NCBI GenBank assembly: GCA_025358255.1
Contig: JANYKC010000027.1
Span: 1 to 64,000, forward strand
Source: Spirochaetaceae bacterium
Lineage (GTDB): Bacteria; Spirochaetota; Spirochaetia; Treponematales; Rectinemataceae
Length of the DNA: 64,000 nucleotides
Direction of reading: 5' to 3'
Shown here: positions 24,904-33,839 of the stretch, piece after piece
Numbering within the stretch: the stretch's first letter is position 1
Layout: each line of letters opens with the position of its first letter
Translations under genes and position numbers: made by a program
The notes under the pieces: model-generated
What the model saw: the letters and a program-made list of their open reading frames with translations, nothing else
The model's database searches: none
Told to the model about the DNA's origin: nothing

Positions 24904-24933
24904 AATATATCGCAGTCCGAGTGGCACCGACAA
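24904..24933 (-). promoter_or_regulatory. Promoter of the 346-residue gene
   Basis: Minus strand: TTGTCG (24928-24933), 18-nt spacer, TATATT (24904-24909). The -35 box lies within the palindrome at 24923-24943. The leader is about 65 nt and ends in an AAGGAGG ribosome site. Confidence 0.45.
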
Positions 24934-24943
24934 TGTCGGTGCC
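24923..24943. repeat. Palindrome between cfpA and the 346-residue gene
   Basis: GGCACCGACA-A-TGTCGGTGCC is a perfect 10-bp inverted repeat around one base. It lies 49 nt beyond the cfpA stop and lacks a T-run on either strand, so it is not a typical terminator. It overlaps a -35 box and could be an operator. Confidence 0.6.
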
Positions 24944-24991
24944 ATTCGGGGCACGCTCAAACTCCATTAACGAGTTCGACGCCACGATGTA

Positions 24992-27034
24992 TCAGACCTC
25001 CTTGAGCCCGTCCTCGCCACGGCGACCGCGACGGCCCTGGGCTTTCTTTCCGGCATCGACGACTCCCTTGCTCTTGGGTGCAGGGGCTGGCCGAGAGCTT
25101 GCCTTGGGAGGCGCGACCGGTTCCTCGAGGGCAGGAGCCGGTTCGGCGTTCAGCATGGAGAGGTAATCGTTGCCGGCACCTCCACCATGTTTCGGGTTCT
25201 CTTCCTGGGCCCCGAAAGCCTGGCTGATGTCATCGCGCACCGTGGAGCGGCGGCGGCTGAATCCAGCGAAGGCGGCGTCCTGGAAACCCTTTGACACGCC
25301 ATGGAGGAACTCATTGAGGACGTTTGCCATGCCGTCCAGGGTGGCTTTCTTCCGCTTGATGGAGCTGATGTCCACGTCGAGGAGGAGGCCAGGCTGGATG
25401 TGGTAGGGGTTGATCATGTAATCGAACTTATCGAATTCCTTGTCGAGGAAGGCGAGGCGCTCTTCCATGACACGGCGCTCGATCGGGTACTGGAAGGAAT
25501 ACATGCTCTTGAGTTTCCCGCCCATGAGGATGATCTTGTTCCGCACCTTGTCTTTCTCATACAGGTAGGTCCGGTTCATCTTCTCGACATCGGTGATGGC
25601 AGGCTTCACGAAGGATATCTCGTCCCAGACCTTTTCAAGGTCCTCGTAGACGGGATCATTCGTCTTGGCCTTGATCCGGTTGCGGATCTTGCCCTTGTAG
25701 ATCTTCGCGAGGTCGTCAAAATCCGTGATGCGCTTGAGGAACTTGGTATCCTCGTACTTCATCTCGAGGACGTCCCAGAGGTGCTCCACTTCCGTCTCGA
25801 AGCTCTGGAGCTGCACATCGTAGGCCTTGCGTTCCTCGATGAGCTGGGCGTTGTCGTAATACTGGAGGCGGACCTGGTAACGCTCATCCGGAAGGTGCGC
25901 GGCATCGGTGTCCTCATACTCGCGGATGATGAGGAGGCGGGCATTCTTGAGGTTCTCTATGTACTGATAACCCATCTTGGAAACATCGAGAATGGAGGTA
26001 ATGGAGTTGACCGCGGTGTTGTAGCCGCGATTCCTGATATTCTCGATATCCACGATCTTCTTGAGATTCTCGCGGATGTTGAGCTGGTCGAAGGTCGAGG
26101 GATCGATCTCTGCCCGGAGGTTGGAGATGCGGTCCTGGAGCTCCTTGGCGATGATCGAGTAGCGCTTCGACTTCGGATTCTCGGAATCGTCGTCCGTGTA
26201 GTCGCGGACCCGGTTCATCTTCTCGAAGATGATCTCGGTATCGCCAAGCTCTTCCTTCCCGGCATCGATGAGGCGGTCCTTGAGCTTGTCGATCTCATGG
26301 TCGATCTGGTCCATCAAGTTCTTGGCGACGAGATCCTTGATCAGGTACTCGACCGTGACCTGGTAGTGGAAGATCGGGCTGATGAGCTCGGAATCAAGGA
26401 TATTCACTGAAAGCTTGACGTCAGCGACGGTCTTCGGCTTGTAGATGTTGTCCTTGAAGGAGCACTTCACGACAGAATAGGCGTTCTCGCCGCGGATGAA
26501 GGCACCGACGTCGGTCTTCTGGCGGAGCAGGCTATTCGTGACATTCTCAAGGTCGTTGACTCCGCGCTGGATATGGCCCATGAGGTGGCCATACATGTTG
26601 ACGATGGATTTCTCGACTTCGCCGGTGTTGAACTTGTCCGCGCCGCCGACCTGGTCGAGGAGTTCAGAGATCTCCTTCGGGGTATAGCGCGCCAGGCCCT
26701 TCATCTCTTCCTTGTCGATGAAATTCCTGACCTTCTTCACCATCTCGTCTTCAGTGGTGACCATGAAGCGGTTGAACATGTTCTGGTAGTTCTGGTTGAA
26801 GTAGTTGTAGAGCTTCTCTTTCACACCGCCCATGACGTCAAGGCGCTCAAGGACCTCCTTGGGGAGGCGGGCACCGAGGTGGTGGAGGACTTTATTGGTC
26901 TCTTCCTCAAGGAGCTGGTTGACCTCACGCTGCTGGTCGCGGCCTTCCTGAGCAAGGGAGTTCCTGGAGCCGACGGCGCTCGGTTTTTCAGGATGGAATA
27001 CATTCGGACTCTTTGGCAGATCTATCGCACCCAT
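24992..27034 (-). CDS. cfpA: Cytoplasmic filament protein CfpA
   Basis: A 680-residue coiled-coil-rich protein matching the treponemal cytoplasmic filament protein. CfpA builds ribbon-like filaments under the inner membrane along the flagellar line and is needed for normal cell division in Treponema. The N-terminal [20 protein letters not shown] and [20 protein letters not shown] blocks are characteristic. Long charged heptads fill residues ~100-560. The C-terminal ~60 residues are Pro/Ala/Lys-rich and vary in such proteins. The start is set at ATG 27034, which has AGGAG at 6 nt; an ATG 18 nt upstream lacks this. Confidence 0.93.
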   Translation of the reverse strand: MGAIDLPKSPNVFHPEKPSAVGSRNSLAQEGRDQQREVNQLLEEETNKVLHHLGARLPKEVLERLDVMGGVKEKLYNYFNQNYQNMFNRFMVTTEDEMVKKVRNFIDKEEMKGLARYTPKEISELLDQVGGADKFNTGEVEKSIVNMYGHLMGHIQRGVNDLENVTNSLLRQKTDVGAFIRGENAYSVVKCSFKDNIYKPKTVADVKLSVNILDSELISPIFHYQVTVEYLIKDLVAKNLMDQIDHEIDKLKDRLIDAGKEELGDTEIIFEKMNRVRDYTDDDSENPKSKRYSIIAKELQDRISNLRAEIDPSTFDQLNIRENLKKIVDIENIRNRGYNTAVNSITSILDVSKMGYQYIENLKNARLLIIREYEDTDAAHLPDERYQVRLQYYDNAQLIEERKAYDVQLQSFETEVEHLWDVLEMKYEDTKFLKRITDFDDLAKIYKGKIRNRIKAKTNDPVYEDLEKVWDEISFVKPAITDVEKMNRTYLYEKDKVRNKIILMGGKLKSMYSFQYPIERRVMEERLAFLDKEFDKFDYMINPYHIQPGLLLDVDISSIKRKKATLDGMANVLNEFLHGVSKGFQDAAFAGFSRRRSTVRDDISQAFGAQEENPKHGGGAGNDYLSMLNAEPAPALEEPVAPPKASSRPAPAPKSKGVVDAGKKAQGRRGRRGEDGLKEV

Positions 27035-27071
27035 ACGATCTCCTTTTCCCAAGTTCTGTTTCTTACGTTAT

Positions 27072-27099
27072 AGTATCGAAAGCCGTAGAAACTTGTAAA
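27072..27099 (-). promoter_or_regulatory. Promoter of cfpA
   Basis: Minus strand: TTTACA (27094-27099), 16-nt spacer, GATACT (27072-27077). The leader of about 30 nt ends in AGGAG. TATAAC lies partly overlapping, 3 nt further downstream, as an alternative -10. Confidence 0.5.
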
Positions 27100-27104
27100 G
27101 GCCG

Positions 27105-27139
27105 AAAAAAAAAAAACGAGCCTTCATTTTCGCTATAAT
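27105..27139 (+). promoter_or_regulatory. A-tract and -10 box upstream of the vWA gene
   Basis: A run of twelve A bases (27105-27116) precedes a perfect TATAAT (27134-27139). No good -35 hexamer is seen, so an A-tract UP-like element may compensate. The leader to ATG 27195 is about 50 nt and contains a small GGGG/CCCC hairpin. Confidence 0.45.
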
Positions 27140-27194
27140 ATGGTAAACTACGACGAGCTAGGGGTCTTTCGCCCCCGGAAAAAGGATAGGCGCC

Positions 27195-28049
27195 ATGCGA
27201 CGAGGCTTTTTCCTGGTCATTTTCATGCTCGCCACGGGTCTCCCCGCCCTTCAGCTTTGGGCCGAGGAGGCGCGTTCGGCGAATATTGACGTTATCCTCC
27301 TCCTGGATAAAAGCCTCTCCATGGTGAGCGCCGAACCTGCCGTCAAGCGTTATGCGGCCGGGACCGTGATCGGCCCCATCCTCGTCCCCGGCGACCGCCT
27401 CATCGTCGAGACTTTCTACGGCAAGGTTGACCGCCTTTATGCAGGGACCATCCGCTCCGAGGACGACAAGGCAGCCATTGTGCGGAGCCTGTCCACGATC
27501 TCGCCCGATGGGCGGTTCACCGATATCGGCGTGGCCCTCGACCGCGCGGCGGCCGACCTCATCGAACTTGGCATGCCCGAACGGGAAAAATACGTCCTTC
27601 TCCTCAGCGATGAGCGGCAGGAGGCTCCCGCGGGCAGCAAATACGTATCACCCGACTTCCGCCTATCGCATCCAGCCCTTGAATACGTGAGGCGCGTCGA
27701 TATGGGAGGCTTCAGGGCCATCACCGTGGGCTTCGGCATCGCGGAAAGACTCGATTCCACCGCGCCTCAAGTTATGCGCCTCCTTGCCGAGCCCCCCGAG
27801 CGCCGCAGCGCCGATTTCTCGACAATGCCCGCCGGCACGGATCCCGGGCTTGCCGGAGCGGCAACGAACCCGAAGGCCCTGGCTCAAGGCCCCGCAGACA
27901 AGACCGGAGGCGCCCCGTTTCCGCTGGCAACGCCGCTCATAGTCCTTGCATCGGTTTTATTCCTCCTTTTCCTTGCGATCATCATCAGGCGAGTAGTACA
28001 ATTGGGGAACAAGAACCGGAAGGACGCAGAGCGGGATGACCCTGATTGA
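27195..28049 (+). CDS. von Willebrand factor A domain protein, membrane-anchored
   Basis: A 284-residue protein with an N-terminal signal sequence (about 1-22), a vWA domain and a C-terminal membrane helix (about 250-272) followed by a short basic tail. The metal-ion-dependent adhesion site is intact: DKSLS (DxSxS), the Thr in RFTDIG and the Asp in LLLSDERQ. The domain would face the periplasm. It diverges from cfpA and overlaps the next gene by 14 nt. By position it recalls T. pallidum TP0750, described as a vWA-type protein; the orthology is from memory. Confidence 0.85.
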   Translation: MRRGFFLVIFMLATGLPALQLWAEEARSANIDVILLLDKSLSMVSAEPAVKRYAAGTVIGPILVPGDRLIVETFYGKVDRLYAGTIRSEDDKAAIVRSLSTISPDGRFTDIGVALDRAAADLIELGMPEREKYVLLLSDERQEAPAGSKYVSPDFRLSHPALEYVRRVDMGGFRAITVGFGIAERLDSTAPQVMRLLAEPPERRSADFSTMPAGTDPGLAGAATNPKALAQGPADKTGGAPFPLATPLIVLASVLFLLFLAIIIRRVVQLGNKNRKDAERDDPD

Positions 28050-29016
28050 AGCGGCCGAATACCTCAAGGCCAACGACAGCTACATCATAGTTTCGCATGA
28101 CGGGCCCGATGCCGACGGCCTTGGCGCGGCCTACGCCCTGACGCTGGCGTTGCGCTCAATCGGAAAAAGCGCCTGGCCCCTCCTTGCGGGGCCAGCCTCC
28201 GCGAAGTTCGCCTTCATCGACCAGGCCAGGCTTTTCCTCTCGCTCGAATCGGGACTGGACTTGCCGGTGGAAGCCGACAACGCCACCTTCGTCGTCGTGG
28301 ACACCCACGACCTGGGCTATCTCGGGCCCAAGGTGGAATCCCTCATCGGTCGCACAACGCGCCTCCTCGTAATAGACCACCACGAGCCCAAGAGCGCTCC
28401 GGAGCGCTACCAATTCATCGATTCCGCCGCCTCGAGCAGCTGTGAGCTTGTCTGGCGGCTGGCGACGATGCTGGGGGCCCGAATCACCGCAGACGCCGCG
28501 GAAGCGCTTTTTGCGGGCATCGTCTATGACACCGGCTCCTTCGCCTATCCCAAGACCAGCGAAACGACCTTCGCCTGCGCGGTCGAGCTCACGAGGCTGG
28601 GGGTGAGGCCTTCCCTCATACACAGGCGCATGTACGAGTCCTCGTCCATAGGGCTCCTCCTCCTCCACAAGATCGTCCTCTCAACCCTCGAGCTGCTTTC
28701 CGGGGATCGCATCGCCGTCCAGACGCTGAGGCGCGGCGACATGATCTCGTCGGGGGCGAGCTACGAGGACGCCGAGGACCTCATCAACACGCCGCTCCAG
28801 AGCGCATCCGTGGAGGTTTCGGTGTTTTTCAAGGAAAACCTCGATGGGAGGCTCCGCTGCTCCCTCAGGTCCAAAGGCCTGGTGAACGTGGCGAACATCG
28901 CCCAGGGCTTTGGCGGAGGGGGCCACAAGACCGCCTCGGGGTTCAGCTGCAACCGCCCACTTGAATCCATGAAAGAAGCCGTGCTAGAAACCATCATCCG
29001 CGCATTCGACGCTTGA
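28036..29016 (+). CDS. DHH/DHHA1 phosphoesterase (NrnA-like oligoribonuclease/pAp phosphatase)
   Basis: A 326-residue cytoplasmic enzyme with DHH motif I as SHDGPDADGLGAAYA, DTHDLG, the eponymous DHHEPKS (about residues 115-121), a C-terminal DHHA1 domain and the substrate loop FGGGGHKTASG. NrnA-type enzymes degrade short RNA or pGpG and dephosphorylate 3',5'-pAp. Such an enzyme could matter for RNA turnover or cyclic-di-nucleotide clearance. It overlaps the vWA gene by 14 nt and sits 25 nt before the next gene, so all three are probably one operon. Confidence 0.9.
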   Translation: MTLIEAAEYLKANDSYIIVSHDGPDADGLGAAYALTLALRSIGKSAWPLLAGPASAKFAFIDQARLFLSLESGLDLPVEADNATFVVVDTHDLGYLGPKVESLIGRTTRLLVIDHHEPKSAPERYQFIDSAASSSCELVWRLATMLGARITADAAEALFAGIVYDTGSFAYPKTSETTFACAVELTRLGVRPSLIHRRMYESSSIGLLLLHKIVLSTLELLSGDRIAVQTLRRGDMISSGASYEDAEDLINTPLQSASVEVSVFFKENLDGRLRCSLRSKGLVNVANIAQGFGGGGHKTASGFSCNRPLESMKEAVLETIIRAFDA

Positions 29017-29041
29017 TTCGACCGCGCAAGCCGAAGGTTCA

Positions 29042-30544
29042 ATGAAGAAACTCATACAGGCCCTATTCTTGCTCTTCAGCGTCGCCGCCCTCGGAATTGC
29101 GGTGTACTTTTTCGTCCAGGCCCGTTCGGCGGCCGCGGAGGCGAACCGTCCCCTCGCGATGCGCAAGACAGTGCTCGGACAAGGCGAACTGGACCCGGAG
29201 GACGCCGCCGCGAAGGCCAAGGCCGAGGCCGCGATGAACAGGATCGCCGCCCTTCCCAATGAGGTCATCCTCGATACCTTGAGCGTGAACCTCGACCAGG
29301 ACGAGGTGGATGAGCAGATCCTTACAGTCAGGAAGACCGACAAGAGCGGAGACCGCCTCTCCATCGTCGTGGCCGACTATTCCCAAGGAAGGAGAACCTG
29401 GGTAAGGGCCTGGGAAGGCGAAACGCTCGCCACGAAGTTCACGACCTTCCAGATACAGTCCGAGGACCTCATCGGCGACCACAATCTCGATATCGTTTGC
29501 AGCGGAATGGATGACGCAAATGACCAGACCATGACGGTTTTCCGCAGGGTCAAGAACCAGGATGCCGAACTCGTGTATTTTGCGCCCGTATGCGCCATCG
29601 CCGCTGACTCCATCCTCGTGAACAAGCTCGATCGATCGGAAGGCTACCAGCTGGGCCAGACCAACGGCGTCAGCTGGCCCATCCACGCCTTCAAGGGCGA
29701 CAAGAACTCCGACAACGTCCTCGACCAGGTCAAGACGGATTATGTCTGGGATTTCAAGAGCGGTACCTACGTGGAGGCTGGAACTCAAAAAATCCCCGGC
29801 GCCTTGGTGGAAAAGGAGATGGCTGCCAAGGTCCTCACCGGAGTAGAGGGGGATTTCGAGGGCTTCCTTCAGGGAGCTTGGTGCGAGAGCGGCAAAGGGG
29901 CCCTTGACCCAACGGCCCGCATACTCGTCTTCGACAAAAGCGCCAACTCCATCATTTTCTATTCGCCGGACGCCCAGGAGGACTTCGACTGGAACGAGTC
30001 GCATTCCACCCGCTATGGCCTGTACGTAAGTTGCCAGAACGAATCGGTCTCCGATCTTCGCCGGCTCATGGACATTGAATTGACAGGGGCCGACGCGATT
30101 TCAGTGCGAATTTTTGAGGATTTGCAGATGAAAGTCGACTCGCAGGGCAACTGGGATGGAAGCTACCGGAAAATGCCGCCCCAGCCCGTCCAAGGCGCCC
30201 TGAGCGCCACACGCTCCGCCCCGACCCTCAAGCTCGAAGGCAGCTATCGCGGAAGCGACGGTACGACCCTCAGCTTTGACAAGCAACGCTTCACCTTCCA
30301 GACAGGCGATATGGTCAAGAAGGGCGGATTCATCCTGTTTTCCCTCGGGAAGGAGATGGTCCTCCAGCTGACCATCCTCCAGGATCCGGGCATCCTTGAA
30401 GGGCGAAAAAGCTACCGTGTGCGCTATTCGGAGACCAAGACCGGAAAAACGACCAGCAGGCACCTCCAGCTGTCGCCGGCCCGCGCCACGATTGAAGGCC
30501 TGGAACTCCTGCAGGAACCGGAGCTTTCCCTTGACCAGCGCTGA
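29042..30544 (+). CDS. Pallilysin-related exported protein
   Basis: A 500-residue protein with an N-terminal hydrophobic segment (about 5-27, signal or anchor), then a large beta-rich region. Blocks such as DEQILTVRKTDKSGDRLSIV, FTTFQIQSEDLIGDHNLDIV and a C-terminal lipocalin-like part (GSYRGSDGTTLSFDKQRFTF) resemble pallilysin-related treponemal adhesins. No HExxH protease motif is present, so protease activity should not be assumed. It is third in the vWA-DHH operon, with GAAGG before the ATG. Synteny with T. pallidum TP0750-TP0751 supports the call, from memory. Confidence 0.65.
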   Translation: MKKLIQALFLLFSVAALGIAVYFFVQARSAAAEANRPLAMRKTVLGQGELDPEDAAAKAKAEAAMNRIAALPNEVILDTLSVNLDQDEVDEQILTVRKTDKSGDRLSIVVADYSQGRRTWVRAWEGETLATKFTTFQIQSEDLIGDHNLDIVCSGMDDANDQTMTVFRRVKNQDAELVYFAPVCAIAADSILVNKLDRSEGYQLGQTNGVSWPIHAFKGDKNSDNVLDQVKTDYVWDFKSGTYVEAGTQKIPGALVEKEMAAKVLTGVEGDFEGFLQGAWCESGKGALDPTARILVFDKSANSIIFYSPDAQEDFDWNESHSTRYGLYVSCQNESVSDLRRLMDIELTGADAISVRIFEDLQMKVDSQGNWDGSYRKMPPQPVQGALSATRSAPTLKLEGSYRGSDGTTLSFDKQRFTFQTGDMVKKGGFILFSLGKEMVLQLTILQDPGILEGRKSYRVRYSETKTGKTTSRHLQLSPARATIEGLELLQEPELSLDQR

Positions 30545-30600
30545 ATAGCCGAACTCTCCGGCAGAAACCGGGCCCCGGATGTCCCAACGGCAATGGCGGG

Positions 30601-31794
30601 CTAGAAAAGAGGCCAGGATTCGTATCCGGCATCCTTCAGCCGCAGGAGGGTCGCGTCCGCCTCCCCTTCCACGATGACCGCGAGAAGGGCCTTCCCAGCC
30701 ACAGTCCTCTTCTCGATTTTTGGTGAAAAGCCTTTTTTCTGAAGTTCGGCGACAAGCTCATCAGCATGGCGAAGGTCCGAAAAAATGCCGACCTGGTAGC
30801 GGCGGGTCAAGGCCGGCGAGCCGGATGCCGCGGGCGTGGCGACGGGCGAAGCAGCCAAGCCTGGGCTTGCCGAGGCGACGGCTTTGGCAAGAGGCGCCGG
30901 GACGGTGGACCTGCCCGAACCCGCGCTCCCCTCCTCCCGAACGGAAAGCACGCCGCTCAAATACCAATGTGGCAATGGAGCAAGTTGAGCCCAAGCCTCC
31001 GCTCTCCGGGACGCGTCAGGGAGGCTTCCGTCCGCGATGGCCGCTTCGGGGCTGCCGGGGAATTCCGCAATGAGGGCAGCGGCGGCGGCTGGCCGTGAAA
31101 GGACGGAAGAGGCCGCCCATAGGATGAAGCGCGCCTCCTTTCTCTCATCGCTGCCGGCCGGACAGGGAGGGCCCGCAAGAAATGGCTGGATTCCCGGCGC
31201 ACCTCCTCCTCCCTGCCCGATGAGGGAGGCACACAGGGCCAAGGTTTCTGCGCTTTCCCCCATGAACAGGAAAGCCCAAGCCGCGACGAGGCGCGCCTGG
31301 AGGAGGATGGCGGGAGCCGAGGCCGAACGAAGGACGATATAAGCGCGGTCCTGGGCCTTGGCAGCCTCACCGGAGGCCAGGCGCGACCGTGCGGACTTGA
31401 TGAGAAGTGCATCGTCGCGCGCGGTGGGGAGCTTGAAAGCGGCGGCCTCGAAAAAATCGGCCGCTCCTGCCTCATCCCCGAGAAGGAGCCCTAGCTGGCC
31501 GCCCCGCACGAGGAAGGCCTTGGAGGCCTTGGCATCGGGCAGCTGGGCAGCGAATTCCTGGAGAATGGCCAGGGCGTCAGAAGGACGGAGGGAGTCGACG
31601 AGGCTTGAAAGGGCCGAGGCCGGATCGGGCTTGCCCAATGCCAGCGCCATGGCTTTCCTGGCGGCATCGAGTCCCACCGCAGGGGAAGGCGGTGCGGACG
31701 GGACAGCCGCGAGGGGGTCTGCCCCGAAGGCCAATGCGGCTGCGAAGAGGAAGAGAAGAGCGCAGATCGCCGAACTAGCTTGCCGTCTCCCCAT
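30601..31794 (-). CDS. Exported SPOR-domain protein
   Basis: A 397-residue protein with a signal peptide (about 4-24, ending near AFG-AD). Ala-rich helical repeats (TPR-like, 30-250) and a linker follow, then a C-terminal SPOR domain: RRYQVGIFSDLRHADELVAE then VAGKALLAVIVEG. SPOR domains bind denuded septal peptidoglycan, so a role in division or wall remodelling is likely. The start is ATG 31794 with GGAG upstream, overlapping the 3' end of miaB by 20 nt, which suggests coupling. Confidence 0.85.
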   Translation of the reverse strand: MGRRQASSAICALLFLFAAALAFGADPLAAVPSAPPSPAVGLDAARKAMALALGKPDPASALSSLVDSLRPSDALAILQEFAAQLPDAKASKAFLVRGGQLGLLLGDEAGAADFFEAAAFKLPTARDDALLIKSARSRLASGEAAKAQDRAYIVLRSASAPAILLQARLVAAWAFLFMGESAETLALCASLIGQGGGGAPGIQPFLAGPPCPAGSDERKEARFILWAASSVLSRPAAAAALIAEFPGSPEAAIADGSLPDASRRAEAWAQLAPLPHWYLSGVLSVREEGSAGSGRSTVPAPLAKAVASASPGLAASPVATPAASGSPALTRRYQVGIFSDLRHADELVAELQKKGFSPKIEKRTVAGKALLAVIVEGEADATLLRLKDAGYESWPLF

Positions 31795-33151
31795 GCGTCT
31801 CCTCCGCCTTGAACGTGTTTCCTGCAAGGGACAGCAGCCGGACCTTCGCGAAGCCGCCTACCCTCGAGGCCGGCGCGGAAAAGACAACCATCTCATCCCG
31901 CTGTGTCCGACCGAGGACTTCGCTTTTTTTCCGCCGCGAGACCGATTCGATCAGGACTTCCTCAACTTCGCCGACCCTTGCTTCCATGAGGGTCCTGGTC
32001 AGGCCCTTCTGGACTTCCATTACGCGGGCAAGGCGTTCCTTTTTTGTCTTATCGGCAACTTTCCCTTCCATTTTAGCGGCGGGAGTCCCTTCGCGGGGAT
32101 TGAAATGGTACATGTATGCATAGCTGAAGCCGACTTCGCGCATGAGACCGAGGGTCGCCTCGATGTCGTCCTCGGTCTCGCCGGGAAAGCCGACAAGGAT
32201 GTCCGTCGAGAGGCTGAGTCCAGGGAGCCCTGCCTTGAGGCGCTTCACGAGATCGAGATAGAAGCGGCTGTCATAGTGGCGGTTCATCGCCTTGAGCACG
32301 GGATCCGAACCGGACTGGACGCAAAGATGGATGTGCCGGCAGAAAAGCGGCTCGGCCGCGATCACGGCGATCGCCGCGTCGGAAAGATCCTTGGGATGGC
32401 TGGTGAGGAAGCGTATCCAGCGGATGCCGTCCTTGCCACGGTTTCGCAGGTGCGCGGCGATGAGACGGAGGAGGCCGGGAAAATCTAGGTCGGCTGGTCC
32501 TTTTCCCCTTGCTCCGTCCGGGTCCTTCCACGCATAGGAATTGACATTCTGGCCCAGGAGGGTGACCTCCCGGACGCCCGATGCCTCCAAGGCGTCCAGT
32601 TCGTCTAGGATGTCGGACGGTCTGCGCGAGATCTCGCGGCCCCGGAGATAGGGAACGATGCAGTAGGTGCAGAAGTTGTCGCATCCGTGCATGATCGGAA
32701 GGAATGAACGGAATGCGCCGGCTTCGTAATAGCTTCGCGAAAAGATGAAAGCCGGGCTTTCTTCAACATCGCCAATATGTCGACCCAAGGCTGTCGCGTC
32801 AAGGATGAGGCCGAAAGCCTGCTTCTGGAAGGTCCCGACGACATGGTCGACGCCGGGCTGCCTCGTCTTTATCCCTCGCTTCATGCGCTCGGCCATGCAA
32901 CCGGTCACGATGAGGGACAAGGGCCTTTCCGCCGCGGCCCGACGCTCGCGCTTGATGGCGGCATAGTGGTCGATGCGTCCCCACGCGCGGTTTTCCGCGG
33001 TGATCCGCACCGAGCAGGTATTGATGAGGACGACATCCGCCTCGGAAGGCCCTTCAGCCGGGCTCCAGTCCCTCTCCCGGAAGATGGTCTCGAGGGCGGC
33101 GGATTCCGCCTTGTTCATCTGGCAACCATAGGTTTCGATAAGGTACTTCAT
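31775..33151 (-). CDS. miaB: tRNA-2-methylthio-N6-dimethylallyladenosine synthase MiaB
   Basis: A 458-residue methylthiotransferase acting on A37 of tRNAs that read U-starting codons. The N-terminal UPF0004 domain has cluster Cys in ETYGCQMN, INTCSVR and TGCMAERM. The radical SAM core has HGCDNFCTYCIVPYLRGRE with CxxxCxxC, and the C-terminal ~65 residues form a TRAM domain. Length and motif set are complete. A possible promoter (TTGAAG, 18 nt, TAAGCT) lies about 14 nt before the ATG but is weak. It leads the miaB-SPOR pair. Confidence 0.95.
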   Translation of the reverse strand: MKYLIETYGCQMNKAESAALETIFRERDWSPAEGPSEADVVLINTCSVRITAENRAWGRIDHYAAIKRERRAAAERPLSLIVTGCMAERMKRGIKTRQPGVDHVVGTFQKQAFGLILDATALGRHIGDVEESPAFIFSRSYYEAGAFRSFLPIMHGCDNFCTYCIVPYLRGREISRRPSDILDELDALEASGVREVTLLGQNVNSYAWKDPDGARGKGPADLDFPGLLRLIAAHLRNRGKDGIRWIRFLTSHPKDLSDAAIAVIAAEPLFCRHIHLCVQSGSDPVLKAMNRHYDSRFYLDLVKRLKAGLPGLSLSTDILVGFPGETEDDIEATLGLMREVGFSYAYMYHFNPREGTPAAKMEGKVADKTKKERLARVMEVQKGLTRTLMEARVGEVEEVLIESVSRRKKSEVLGRTQRDEMVVFSAPASRVGGFAKVRLLSLAGNTFKAEETHGETAS

Positions 33152-33249
33152 GTCGCTTGGGGAGGAGCTTAGCCCGGCAGGGGCAGGAGCTTCAACAGGC
33201 CGATCGGAGGGGCCGCGGGCGGACCTGAAGGCAGTTCCGCATGGAATAC

Positions 33250-33277
33250 AAAAAAGCGCCGGCCCTTGGGCCAGCGC
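33250..33277 (-). terminator. Terminator of the small membrane protein gene
   Basis: Minus strand: GCGCTGGCCC / GGGCCGGCGC stem-loop (33256-33277, one wobble) followed by six T (33250-33255). It lies 39 nt past the stop at 33317. Confidence 0.85.
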
Positions 33278-33316
33278 AGCTATATAAAGCCCGCTTTCGG
33301 CGGGAATTGCGCGGAA

Positions 33317-33727
33317 TCAGCGCCTCGACTTGAGGCCCTTCGCGAACTTGACGATATTGAACACGCCATAGCCGATGAGGCCGAGGGCCCCTGCGCCGAT
33401 TACAAAGCCCGAAAACCCCGCCGCCACCTTGAGGAGGGGCCCCATGATCGGCACAAATCCGAGGAAGTGCCCAAGCCCGGGAAGGGCCATGACGGCACCA
33501 GCGATCATGGCGATCGTGCCGCCGCGCTTGTCCGCGGCCGACTTGGACGCGAGGCTCGAGGCACCGAGGACAAAGGCGACGCCACCCACGGCAAGCCCCA
33601 CCAGGCCGCCCAGGAAACCTGAAACCCCTTGAAGGACGATAAGGCCCACGCCGCCGATTGCCGCGCCGATCCCGCGAACACCGGCATTGGTGATATCTGT
33701 GCTTCCAGCAGGTTCAAGATCCCTCAT
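33317..33727 (-). CDS. Small Gly-rich membrane protein
   Basis: A 136-residue protein with four hydrophobic Gly/Ala/Val-rich segments (about 18-36, 38-56, 70-90, 95-125) and a basic C-terminus (FAKGLKSRR). No family is recognised. AAGGAGAG at 4-5 nt sets the ATG at 33727. It has its own promoter and terminator, so it forms a single-gene unit. Gly-zipper-like spacing (GGLVGLAVGG) suggests tight helix packing or oligomerisation. Confidence 0.75.
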   Translation of the reverse strand: MRDLEPAGSTDITNAGVRGIGAAIGGVGLIVLQGVSGFLGGLVGLAVGGVAFVLGASSLASKSAADKRGGTIAMIAGAVMALPGLGHFLGFVPIMGPLLKVAAGFSGFVIGAGALGLIGYGVFNIVKFAKGLKSRR

Positions 33728-33753
33728 GTTCTCTCCTTAGGCCCGACGCATGT

Positions 33754-33782
33754 AAGATACGAAAAACGCCGTCCTTCGTAAA
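33754..33782 (-). promoter_or_regulatory. Promoter of the small membrane protein gene
   Basis: Minus strand: TTTACG (33777-33782), 17-nt spacer, TATCTT (33754-33759). A leader of about 20 nt contains AAGGAGAG. Confidence 0.5.
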
Positions 33783-33839
33783 GCGCTTCTGGATAAAAAA
33801 AGCCGTACTTTTCGCCGCACGGCCCGATGGAAGGCGGAC

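Noticed and set aside
24923..24943. Terminator of cfpA
   Set aside because: The stem is good but no T-run follows on the minus strand and it overlaps a promoter; kept as a palindrome instead.
21252..26410. Several plus-strand frames of 320-370 codons opposite the PPDK-like and cfpA genes
   Set aside because: They are antisense shadows, rich in Asp/Glu/Val/Leu patterns complementary to the real proteins, without ribosome sites.
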